Shown piece by piece: positions 35,453 through 42,792 of a stretch of DNA of 64,000 nt. Position 1 is the stretch's first letter; each line of letters opens with the position of its first letter. A program made the position numbers and the translations under genes. The stretch comes from Paenibacillus durus ATCC 35681. Lineage in GTDB: Bacteria > Bacillota > Bacilli > Paenibacillales > Paenibacillaceae. The notes under the pieces are model-generated. The model did not search any database, was not told the DNA's origin, and worked only from the letters and a program-made list of their open reading frames with translations. The DNA lies in the NCBI RefSeq assembly GCF_000993825.1, contig NZ_CP011114.1, positions 3,782,001 through 3,846,000 of the forward strand, given 5' to 3'.

Positions 35453-35923
35453 CTACATAAAAACCCTTAATTCTTCTTTTAGTATTTCTTTATGTTCTTC
35501 TATATAGGTAGTTAGATAATTAAATATATTTCGCTCTGATGTATATAGATAAAATTGCTCTGCCAAATGCTCTATTCTATGTATTGTTTCTTCATGTTCT
35601 TGATTCAATAATTCTTTATGTGTTATGACTTGATATAGTTTTAGTTCCTGTATTCTGTTAAATAAATTCGTTGTACATAGTCCATTGTCTTTTAATTCGC
35701 ACTTTTTGTAATCTTGGCAGCAATTATATAGGGGGTGCTCTGTATGGGGGTTTGGTGAATGGATATAAAGCGAATCACAGGTTCCACTCTCTGCATCAAT
35801 ATGAATCCATGTTTGAAACGGTAGCTTACTATTTCTCGAATGGTCTTCTACTCTATCCAAGTTCGTCATTATTCCGCTATGTGTTCCAATAAATCTCCAG
35901 GCTGACAACCTAAAGCCGTACAT
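35453..35923 (-). pseudogene. Chimeric gene containing a duplicated piece of the 31.8-kb cassette gene
   Basis: Frame of 156 codons. Its central part repeats the 31770-32234 gene at nucleotide level for about 160 bp (WIHIDAESGTCDSLYIHSPNP), out of which the frame shifts to LYNCCQDYKK, and the last 75 residues are an unrelated helical segment (HRIEHLAEQFYLYTSERN). The first 20 residues overlap the small HTH gene. I see no good ribosome site. Best read as debris of recombination. Confidence 0.6.
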
Positions 35924-36069
35924 AATTTATCAATCACCTCTAGGGAGACATATTCATTTGTATTGAGCTTCGCCATTGTAGCAGACGAAATCCCCGTCAT
36001 TTTCAACAAATCCTGCTTCTTAATTTCCCTGTCAATCAACAATTTTTGAAAAGGTTTGTAACTAATCAT
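35869..36069 (-). CDS. Small Cro/C1-type HTH regulator
   Basis: 66 aa. One XRE-type helix-turn-helix covers nearly all of it: KQDLLKMTGISSATMAKLNTNEYVSLEVIDKLC (in parts), ending LGCQPGDLLEHI. This is the YozG-like, single-domain class. GAAAGGAATATCAG precedes the ATG. It is divergent from the gene at 36242 with a 172-bp AT-rich spacer, so it may regulate that spacer. Confidence 0.88.
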   Translation of the reverse strand: MISYKPFQKLLIDREIKKQDLLKMTGISSATMAKLNTNEYVSLEVIDKLCTALGCQPGDLLEHIAE

Positions 36070-36241
36070 CTGATATTCCTTTCAAACACGAAGTAAATTT
36101 TTCTTTAATTATATGAAAGTATATTTCCTTTATCAAAAACATCTTCAACATCTATTGACTTAAATATTCAATATGATAAAATTATATTCAATAAACTAAA
36201 CTTTTATTCATAAAATTAAATCAATCGGATGGTGTTCTATT

Positions 36242-36529
36242 ATGCCAAATTCTTTAGAAGTCTTACTTGATTCACTGATTCGTACTCGAATTGAATCTTT
36301 ATATGGCCAACTTATCAAAAGCAACTCTAGTTACAAGCAGTTCTCATCCGAACGTAATCTTTACTTCAAGCAATTACACGAACTATTACCAGAAGAGATG
36401 CATAAGACATTATTTCTTTATGACGATGCAGACCTCTCCGTTCAAGCCATTTTAGAACGCGAAATCTATTTACAAGGTTTTAAAGACGCTCTTTACCTAC
36501 ATAACGAATTACATGTATCTTTAGATTGA
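36242..36529 (+). CDS. Small helical hypothetical protein, opposite orientation to the array
   Basis: 95 aa, helical, acidic: LEVLLDSLIRTRIESLYGQL and ...QGFKDALYLHNEL at the C terminus. Layout recalls small phage/regulator-associated DUF6809-like proteins, not certain. It is the only convincing plus-strand gene within the array and is paired head-to-head with the HTH gene, the arrangement of a small regulatory module. Confidence 0.6.
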   Translation: MPNSLEVLLDSLIRTRIESLYGQLIKSNSSYKQFSSERNLYFKQLHELLPEEMHKTLFLYDDADLSVQAILEREIYLQGFKDALYLHNELHVSLD

Positions 36530-36563
36530 GGGCGTACTGGCTCTCTTTGAGTTTTAAATCTGC

Positions 36564-36600
36564 GTATAACGATTCTCCCATTCATCAAGCCGTCACACTA
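36564..36600 (-). repeat. attC-like low-end remnant
   Basis: GTATAACGATTCTCCCATTCA aligns with the low end of the array repeats (TATAACGTT..CGCATTCACGA) but loses homology after about 37 bp. No matching high end is found before the next gene ends at 36671. Confidence 0.45.
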
Positions 36601-36670
36601 CTTTTCATGATTTTCGCAACAAATAATGTGATAAGTTTCGTTTTGTTATGTATGTTTCAATGTAGCAGTG

Positions 36671-37372
36671 TTAATCTTTCTTTTTGCCCAAGTGCCTGTA
36701 CTGACCGTTAGCAGAAATATAGAGATTATGCTTTGGAATTGAAAACGGCAAAACCCTTGTAACTACCTCTACTCTTTTACCTAACATTAATGAATAATCT
36801 TTTTTCAATAGCTCTAATAACCTCTCAAAACCTTTTTGAAGATGTTGAGCTAATTTATAGTTCAACATCGCATCTTCTTTCTTTATATTTTGGTTATAAT
36901 TAATTTCAATTTTTTCTGATGGCCATTGAAACTCAGGATGCTCTTCAAGTTGTTTCTTCCTATAGTTTCCCCATTCCATCATTTTTGCATCTGTGAAATG
37001 ATGTTCGTAATTTCTTCGCTTATAAAGGTCATTCATTATTTCAAGATCTTTTTGTTCATGTTCTACATAATTTATATGAAACTCCTCAGCTTTATCCAAC
37101 ATTACTTTTCTTATACGAAAATATGAAGCTGAATTTTTCGATCTGTCTGCAAATAGATTCAGCAAATAGTTTTGCGGTGAGTATAACTTATCCTCTACTG
37201 CTTTGTATTGCTTATAATCTATAGGCTTATTAGACTTAATAATTTTTGAAAATTCATCTAAATATCTTTTATGTCTATCCAAATGTCTTATAGACAACTC
37301 TAGTACAAGGCTCATGTACATAATTAAGTCTTCTTTACTATCAAATTTAAACAACTTAGGATCTCGACTCAT
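36671..37372 (-). CDS. Hypothetical helical protein, possible HEPN-like
   Basis: 233 aa, almost entirely helical and highly charged. KRRNYEHHFTD near 118-128 contains an R-x4-H spacing as in HEPN ribonucleases, but this alone is weak. ELLKKDYSLMLGKRVEVVTRVLPF leads to a beta C terminus. CAAAAGGAG ribosome site. Its attC is reduced to a remnant. Confidence 0.62.
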   Translation of the reverse strand: MSRDPKLFKFDSKEDLIMYMSLVLELSIRHLDRHKRYLDEFSKIIKSNKPIDYKQYKAVEDKLYSPQNYLLNLFADRSKNSASYFRIRKVMLDKAEEFHINYVEHEQKDLEIMNDLYKRRNYEHHFTDAKMMEWGNYRKKQLEEHPEFQWPSEKIEINYNQNIKKEDAMLNYKLAQHLQKGFERLLELLKKDYSLMLGKRVEVVTRVLPFSIPKHNLYISANGQYRHLGKKKD

Positions 37373-37411
37373 AATTTTCTCCTTTTGGTCGCAATATTTT
37401 TTGATTCTGTC

Positions 37412-37557
37412 GTATAACGTTGTTGTGTTCCTGACGTCGATTCTCCTTAGATAGCTCTTATCTTAGGGGAAACGATGTGTCTGCCTGAATTTACATCCCA
37501 GAAATACTTCTGGCAGATCGAGGGCCGAATGGCCGATGCGTGAATACGGTGTTATCC
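37412..37557 (-). repeat. attC-like site 22
   Basis: 146 bp. Minus strand opens GGATAAC and closes GTTATAC. Interior diverged, with a TCTCCTTAGAT..ATCTTAGGGGA hairpin in place of the GAGGCTTAAG arm. Opening end pairs over 9 bp with the closing end of site 23. Confidence 0.85.
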
Positions 37558-37570
37558 GATGCCAATTCTT

Positions 37571-38278
37571 CTATGGATTACTATCTATTTTTTCATTTTT
37601 AAGATTTTCTATATGTTCATTAAGCTCTTTTATTCTATGCGGAAGAATAAACAAATACTCTATTAAGTACTCAAGCAAATCTACCATATATTTTGAGGTT
37701 TCATAATTGGGTTCTTTCTCTAAATCAAAGTGTGCTCCTAAATTCCCTCCAATTCTTATTGCATGTGCGAGGGTTAGTATTGGTTTGTCAAGATCTACTT
37801 TATTAGGCAATATCTCAAGTTGTCTAGCCAATGGTCTATATTGTTCGGTTTCAGGTAAAATTGACTTAGTAATACCTTCTAGTAGTCTTCTACACAAAAT
37901 AGATGTAGCTGTCCACTCCCCTAAATTGAACACATTGATTGTTGAATTATATGCTCTGACTAATCCTTTATTAAATTCAGGGTAAGATTCAATTCCTTTT
38001 ATTGGTTTACGTCTATTAGAACCAGGAGAAATATATAAGATTCCCTCGTAATAATCATCAGAGTTTTCCATAAATTCTACTAGATAAAATTTAGACATTC
38101 CTCCGCAACCAGAGCATCGCGAAGTTGTAAACATAACTCTACCATTATACTCATTCCAATCTAAATAATAATTAACTAGTCTTGAACAGAATCCACAAGT
38201 GAAGTCTACAGACTCAGGGAGAGAGAATTCATCTATTTTAATTGTTTTTACAATATTACTTTCATTAATAATCTCCAT
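37571..38278 (-). CDS. DUF4145 (HEPN-like) protein with zinc ribbon (cassette gene)
   Basis: 235 aa from ATG 38278; an in-frame GTG lies 9 bp upstream. N-terminal ribbon with CGFC and CSGCGG, then the DUF4145 core: TATSILCRRLLEGI (about 125-138), HAIRIGGNLGAHFD (about 165-178). DUF4145 is a HEPN-superfamily domain found fused to or beside restriction and defence proteins. Perfect 9-bp cassette ends GTTATCCGA and TCGGATAAC. Confidence 0.83.
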   Translation of the reverse strand: MEIINESNIVKTIKIDEFSLPESVDFTCGFCSRLVNYYLDWNEYNGRVMFTTSRCSGCGGMSKFYLVEFMENSDDYYEGILYISPGSNRRKPIKGIESYPEFNKGLVRAYNSTINVFNLGEWTATSILCRRLLEGITKSILPETEQYRPLARQLEILPNKVDLDKPILTLAHAIRIGGNLGAHFDLEKEPNYETSKYMVDLLEYLIEYLFILPHRIKELNEHIENLKNEKIDSNP

Positions 38279-38309
38279 ATCTTTCACTCACTTTTTATTA
38301 ATTGGTTTC

Positions 38310-38466
38310 GGATAACGTTCTTGTATTCACGAACCCGAGAGGCTTAAGGCGTTTCAGCGTCAGGTCCAAGACTTAGCCTCGCAGGGTTGTCTTATAAGTG
38401 CGCTTCCTCGAAAAGCATCTGCACACCAAGGGCCGTCAGGTCCGCAGCGCGAATACGGTGTTATCT
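38310..38466 (-). repeat. attC-like site 23
   Basis: 157 bp, long class. Minus strand opens AGATAAC and closes GTTATCC. The opening end matches TCAGAT at 39546, the surviving low-end part of the next, deleted site. Confidence 0.87.
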
Positions 38467-38523
38467 GATGCCAGTGCCTTCTCTGAGTCACTAACAAAAT
38501 CCCCCTTATAATCCACTATATAT

Positions 38524-39461
38524 TTAAGCTAAGGTTCTCTTCATAAATTCATCAGACAATTCACTGTAATTTCTCCCTTTTCCCGAGGGAGAATACCCCC
38601 GTGTAATAATTTCAAATGCACAATATACCTTATTATTATTGAAATTAATTTGCTTGAATTTTTGATTTAATGTAAAGAAGACTGAACACTCCCTACCGTC
38701 AACACCATCATGTGAATAAGAATCATCATTAAAAATAACTGAAATATGATGTTCTATATCATTTTCTTCATGGGGCTCCCCATTTTCAAATCTATAAATA
38801 AAATCATCCCATATGTCTACCGTAAAGTCTTTATCTGTGTATCCAAATCTTTCTTGAAGCTTTTTATCAAGAAATATACCCTTTACGTTATTTTCCAATT
38901 TATTATAAAATTCAGATGCTTCATATATAAGATAAGTACCGACCTCATTAATTGATGTAAAGATTTTGGAATCTATTGAATTTATATTATTTTTGATTGC
39001 ATCTATTATGACTTTTTTTGCTTTCTTTCTATCTTCGCCGTCTTTTCCAGTAAGTTCATAACAAAGTGGTCTTCTATATTTAAGATCAAATGGCAGATCA
39101 TCGAAACTACCATATGCTCTATTATATATACATATAATTCTATCCCAACCCAATGTCCTTGCTACATAACCTAATTCAATTAGAACATTAGGATTAGGGG
39201 TTTTTCTTCCTTCTCTACCGGAATTAAAATACTTACATCGGCAATAAATAGTTTTGATTTATCTATTTTGGAAAAGATTGTTTCAGCAATATGCGGGGTG
39301 CCTGCTTCATCTTTAGTATCTTTATCTATACTAAATTCAATATCATATAGGTCAGAGATATTTAGTTCCTTTAGGGCACCCGTAATGCAAGTTTCAAGAA
39401 AACCTCGATTTGTATTGTTTGGTAAATCTGACTGCCAAGAATAAAATACATGGTTTTTCAT
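38524..39461 (-). pseudogene. TIR-like FYSWQSD-type protein, frameshifted
   Basis: An ATG at 39461 behind AGAGAGG opens NHVFYSWQSDLPNNTNRGF... to ADVSILIPVEKEEKP, stopping at 39180. From about 39225 a second frame continues the family sequence (REGRKTPNPNVLIELGYVARTLGWDRIICIYNRAYGS...) to 38524, giving about 310 aa in total. FYSWQSD proteins have a TIR/nucleotide-binding-like N-terminal fold and occur near defence genes (family knowledge). The break is a single-base shift near 39215-39235. Confidence 0.75.
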
Positions 39462-39543
39462 GTCTATTGATCCTCTCTAAGATTTGATTTCATTTCTTGT
39501 GCTCAAATGAGAAGTGATGAACTATTGCTTTTTAGTAAATTGA

Positions 39544-39578
39544 TTTCAGATGCAGTAGGAATATAATGTTGCAGAATG
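39544..39578 (-). repeat. Internally deleted attC remnant
   Basis: TTTCAGAT (low end) runs directly into GCAGTAGGAATATAATG and GTTGCAG, the high end seen whole in site 10. About 120 bp of palindrome are missing. TCAGAT still matches the start box of site 23, and GTTGCAGAA matches the closing end of site 24 at 7 of 9 positions. Confidence 0.6.
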
Positions 39579-39626
39579 TCAGCGACTTCTTTGAACTACA
39601 ATCTCCCTTTGTATTAAATTGGGATT

Positions 39627-39965
39627 TTAAGATTTCTTCTTATCATTTATATATTTAGATTTTTTAATTAATTCTACATATTCTCTATGCTTCTCTTCTA
39701 ATGCCCTTATTATCATTTCAAGAATAAAAGGTGCATCCTTGAACAAGACATTAATATTCTCCTCTAAGTACTTATACAGAGCTTCTTTTTCAACTGTCAT
39801 AGGCAACATTGGAGGAAGCGGCATTATTGTAGGCCCTTCCTTTATTGCTAATTCTTCAGGTGTAATAAATCCAAAGTGAAGGAAGTTATATAGTTCTCTG
39901 CTTTTCTCTTCAGTTATTTGGTATTGTCCACTAGAGTCTAAAGTGATTCGATCAAATTCAATCAT
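39627..39965 (-). CDS. Hypothetical cassette protein
   Basis: 112 aa: MIEFDRITLDSSGQYQITEEKSRELYNF..., a Pro/Met-rich middle TIMPLPPMLPMTVEK, and a helical basic C terminus. No family recognised. Its ATG overlaps the stop codon of the upstream 54-aa gene (TAATG), so it is translationally coupled to it. Confidence 0.7.
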   Translation of the reverse strand: MIEFDRITLDSSGQYQITEEKSRELYNFLHFGFITPEELAIKEGPTIMPLPPMLPMTVEKEALYKYLEENINVLFKDAPFILEMIIRALEEKHREYVELIKKSKYINDKKKS

Positions 39966-40129
39966 TAATAGTTTTGAGGGTTTCCTATCTTGGATTTCAT
40001 ATACAAAAGTACCTCAAGAACTTCTTGTCGAGCTAAATCTTCAATATATTTCTTTGGTATTCTGTTGTTTTGGGGTATCTTAAATACTTTGTTTTCTTTT
40101 GTTATATATAAGCGTCTTACTCCGTTCAT
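39965..40129 (-). CDS. Tiny cassette protein coupled to downstream gene
   Basis: 54 aa (MNGVRRLYITKENKVFKIPQ...), basic at the start. AGGAGG sits 5 nt before the ATG, one of the best ribosome sites in the array, and the stop overlaps the next start as TAATG. The pair of small coupled genes in one cassette is the layout of toxin-antitoxin pairs, but neither protein shows a known toxin or antitoxin motif. Confidence 0.68.
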   Translation of the reverse strand: MNGVRRLYITKENKVFKIPQNNRIPKKYIEDLARQEVLEVLLYMKSKIGNPQNY

Positions 40130-40176
40130 TTTGACCTCCTAGGAATTAGTTTAAAGATTCATTACTTGCTGATTTC

Positions 40177-40338
40177 CTACAACGTTTCCGCATTCACGAA
40201 AACCCGAGAGGCTTAAAGTGCGTTAGCGCCGAGTCGCTAGACTTGGCCTCGCAGGGTTGTCGGCAACCATAGCCTCTTTGCCCTCGCCTCTGCAGACTAA
40301 GGGGTCGTTAGCTCCGCCGCGTGAATGCTATGTTATAA
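40177..40338 (-). repeat. attC-like site 24 (first of the array)
   Basis: 162 bp, long class. Minus strand opens TTATAAC and closes GTTGTAG. It is the most upstream site in the reading direction of the cassettes. Confidence 0.86.
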
Positions 40339-40373
40339 GATGTTCCCGCCTTCTAGCACTACACTCAAATCTA

Positions 40374-41303
40374 TTATGTATTATTTCTCTTGTTAACATC
40401 TCCAAATGGGACATGAACAGAAGGAAATGTTCTGGCAACCCCTTCGATATGGCCAACTTGATCATCAAAGAATATATGTGGCATGAAAACACTCAACACT
40501 CTTATTTTCTCAATACCTCCGAGAAAAAATGCTTCGTCAACTCTAATATCACGTTTTCTAAGTGTAGTAATCACTCTTTCATGTGCAGGAGCATTTCTAG
40601 CAGTAGCAATTGCTATTCGAATTCTCGGTTTATAATCAGGATCATTTTGATTCTTTAAGATTTCTCTTTGTTGTAGCTTAGATATCTCAGTGAAGAATCT
40701 TAACAAAGGCCCAGCTGGCAAGGGTTTACTTGCGAACTCTTTCTCATGAGAATGGAAACTTTCTAAAGCGCCACTTTGAAAAATAGACTCAGCGGAATCA
40801 TCAGCAATGACACCATCGAAATCAAATGCTAAACGTATCTCATTATCCTCTTCGTTATCAACATAATCCGAAGGATAAATACATCCTGCAGGAAATCCAT
40901 GTTCAACTGCTTCTTTAACGTCATCTGGATTTCCAGATAAAAATAGAGATGCATTAAAAGCATCCATGTACTTAAAAGGATTACTTCCAGCGACAAAAAC
41001 AGCTCTACTAATTGTTAATCCGTATTTTTCAATAGACTTAAAAACCCTCAAACCCGTATCAGGATCATTTCTTGAGAGCAAAATAACCTCGACTATTTGA
41101 TCTTGGGGGGTATTGATGCTTAATAATCTTTTTATAAGTGGGTAAGCAACACCTGGTGTTAATATTTCATTCTCATGCTCTCTCTGATACTCTCGATATA
41201 CTTCTTCTCCATGTTCTCTGAATACACGGTCGGATTCTGTAAGATCAAATAATGCACTTGAGGCTACCGCAATAACAAATTTGCTTTCAATATCAAACGG
41301 CAT
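40374..41303 (-). CDS. 5'-nucleotidase (NT5C1-type family)
   Basis: 309 aa. EIRLAFDFDGVIADDSAE (about 155-172) supplies the HAD-like catalytic Asps, preceded by ILLSRNDPDTGLRVF and followed by IRIAIATARNAPAHERV and HIFFDDQVGHI, the order found in the cytosolic 5'-nucleotidase family (Pfam 5_nucleotid). It dephosphorylates nucleoside monophosphates. First gene of the cassette array in reading direction; no upstream attC or attI-like box was found in front of it. Confidence 0.85.
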   Translation of the reverse strand: MPFDIESKFVIAVASSALFDLTESDRVFREHGEEVYREYQREHENEILTPGVAYPLIKRLLSINTPQDQIVEVILLSRNDPDTGLRVFKSIEKYGLTISRAVFVAGSNPFKYMDAFNASLFLSGNPDDVKEAVEHGFPAGCIYPSDYVDNEEDNEIRLAFDFDGVIADDSAESIFQSGALESFHSHEKEFASKPLPAGPLLRFFTEISKLQQREILKNQNDPDYKPRIRIAIATARNAPAHERVITTLRKRDIRVDEAFFLGGIEKIRVLSVFMPHIFFDDQVGHIEGVARTFPSVHVPFGDVNKRNNT

Positions 41304-41356
41304 TAATCTTTCATCCTTTCTCTTACTTCTTGAAATTTACAATGTACCTATCAAAA

Positions 41357-41711
41357 TCACTTCCCCATCACCCTCTTCACATACTTCTCCGCCTTATAGT
41401 CCTTGCGCACTTCACGCAGTACAGGATTATTAGCCTCACTCCACGATTCCAAAATCACGACTTCCGACAGTCTTGTATACACCTGAGTAGCCAAGTTCAA
41501 GAAAAAGTCTGTATAGGTACATTTCGAATCCTGAACCATCTTCCATCCTGTCAATATCAGCGATAGTAATCGACTTTAAATCGTAGTTTTCTTCAAGAAA
41601 CAGGGAAGGTCTATTGCGTTTTTGTAGAATTCTAAAGAACATCAAGCCGACAACAAAAAACACAACAATTACTACTGCCACAAATACATAGATCAATAGA
41701 ACTACCTCCAT
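41357..41711 (-). pseudogene. Broken Mrr-like restriction endonuclease with membrane anchor
   Basis: The upstream frame (41711-41436) has one membrane helix and then IDRMEDGSGFEMYLYRLFLELGYSGV...GSRDFG, the start of an Mrr_cat nuclease core, and stops immediately after the expected catalytic Asp. A second frame (to 41357) continues only with a short charged tail. The QxK motif and most of the nuclease are missing. It lies at the upstream boundary of the cassette array. Confidence 0.6.
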
Positions 41712-42063
41712 TGGCTTAATAGTAAAATGATACCATAATTTTCTTGGGATATAATCGAAAAAAATGGGTTTTTTGGGTACAAAAAAGAGACAATCCTACT
41801 GGAATGCCTCTCTTCCCCATATTCAAGTCCAATTTTAAGTATAAAAAACCTCCCGAAGCTGCGTTTAGCAATAAACACAAGCTTGGGAGGTACGTTATCC
41901 ACAACCCTAAATCCACGTTTTATGGGTTGTTAACGCCGGGCTTTCGGGGTTGTTAATGTTCAATTTTGTCGCCGCAATCCGCAGCTCCGAGCGCTCGTTT
42001 GCGCGGGGCTACCGGATCGCTAACGTTGAGATCAGCGGAGAAAAAACTGCGTCACACCAACAC
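41712..42063. other. Intergenic boundary between cassette array and core genome
   Basis: 352 bp. Contains a probable minus-strand terminator (41842-41890) and, beyond it, two near-direct repeats GGTTGTTAA at 41925 and 41948. No integrase gene, no attI-like consensus and no tRNA were recognised. GC content rises sharply from about 41930 onward. Confidence 0.5.
41842..41890 (-). terminator. Rho-independent terminator
   Basis: Stem CCTCCCGAAGC / GCTTGGGAGG with one bulge, followed on the minus strand by TTTTTTATA. It lies 174 bp past the IscA-like gene and would end its transcript before the array. Confidence 0.6.
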
Positions 42064-42423
42064 TCAGCAAGGCTCCTCGCTAGGTTTCCCTTCGTCCGTT
42101 GCCGTGCGGAAGCTGTGGCCGCAGCCGCAGGTGGCGGTGGCGTTCGGGTTGTTGACGGTGAAGCCGCCGGTCATGCCGGATTCCTCGAAGTCGATTTCGA
42201 GGCCGTCGAGAAGGCGCAGGTTGTCTTTTTCCATAATGACCTTGAGGCCCTTCACATCCATGTAGACGTCCTGATCGGTCTCGTTGTCATCAAAGCCCAT
42301 CGCATACGAGAAGCCGCTGCATCCCCCGGGGTTCACGCCAAGACGAAGGAACATGTTCGGGATCTCCTGCGAGTCGCGCATGGTCTTAAGCTGCTCCGCA
42401 GCCGCATCGCTGATAGAAATCAT
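42064..42423 (-). CDS. Iron-sulfur cluster carrier, IscA/ErpA/HesB family
   Basis: 119 aa. A-type carrier with the three conserved cysteines: one in GGCSGFSYAMGF (about 33-44) and two in CGCGHSF near the C terminus. ISxxAAEQL N-terminal pattern matches. It delivers Fe-S clusters to target enzymes; the nearby radical-SAM enzyme MqnE and NifU-like protein need such clusters. AAGGAGG ribosome site. The acidic C-terminal extension (SEEPC) is a little longer than usual. Confidence 0.92.
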   Translation of the reverse strand: MISISDAAAEQLKTMRDSQEIPNMFLRLGVNPGGCSGFSYAMGFDDNETDQDVYMDVKGLKVIMEKDNLRLLDGLEIDFEESGMTGGFTVNNPNATATCGCGHSFRTATDEGKPSEEPC

Positions 42424-42792
42424 GTTTCCAGCCTCCTTTTTATTTTTATGGAAATCGAAATATTGTTCATATTTTTAAATAAAGTATACTTCACTCCCAC
42501 CCGGTCCACAAGTTACAGATCAAGGGAAGTGAAGGGAGCGGGGCGGTTGCTCACCTGTAAAGAGGGGTTTATAATAGGAAAAGCAATGAGTTAAAATTCG
42601 AAATTTTGTCACGTACGGCAGAGTCCTTATCCAAAAAATGAATTGCTGCCGCTTCGATATGTTGTTCCTGAAAACATCTGCGTCGTTTTTCAATACGTGA
42701 GAAACAGCGGGATGTTTTCTGTTCTTAAATGGCGGCTTTACGTCCATGCTGGCTAAGCCTCTTTACTTACAACCCTACTAGGAGGAATCATA
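42424..42792. other. Divergent intergenic region between iscA-like gene and mqnE
   Basis: 369 bp without a convincing gene. It must hold both divergent promoters. AAGTATACTTC near 42482 and AT-rich stretches at 42450-42490 could serve the minus-strand gene; no riboswitch or repeat recognised. Confidence 0.4.

Noticed and set aside
17720..40338. Reading the repeats as a CRISPR array, REP/BIME elements or IS-derived MITEs
   Set aside because: Spacing follows gene length rather than a constant spacer, interiors vary between copies, and the box matching is between neighbours around a gene, which these classes do not predict.
41920..41960. Two GGTTGTTAA direct repeats as a possible attI site
   Set aside because: They lie beyond the array end and lack the surrounding integrase-binding layout; only a 9-bp similarity to core sites, and no integrase nearby.
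42520..42747. 75-codon minus-strand frame between the IscA-like gene and mqnE
   Set aside because: No plausible ribosome site, no family-like sequence, and it overlaps the region that must hold the divergent promoters.
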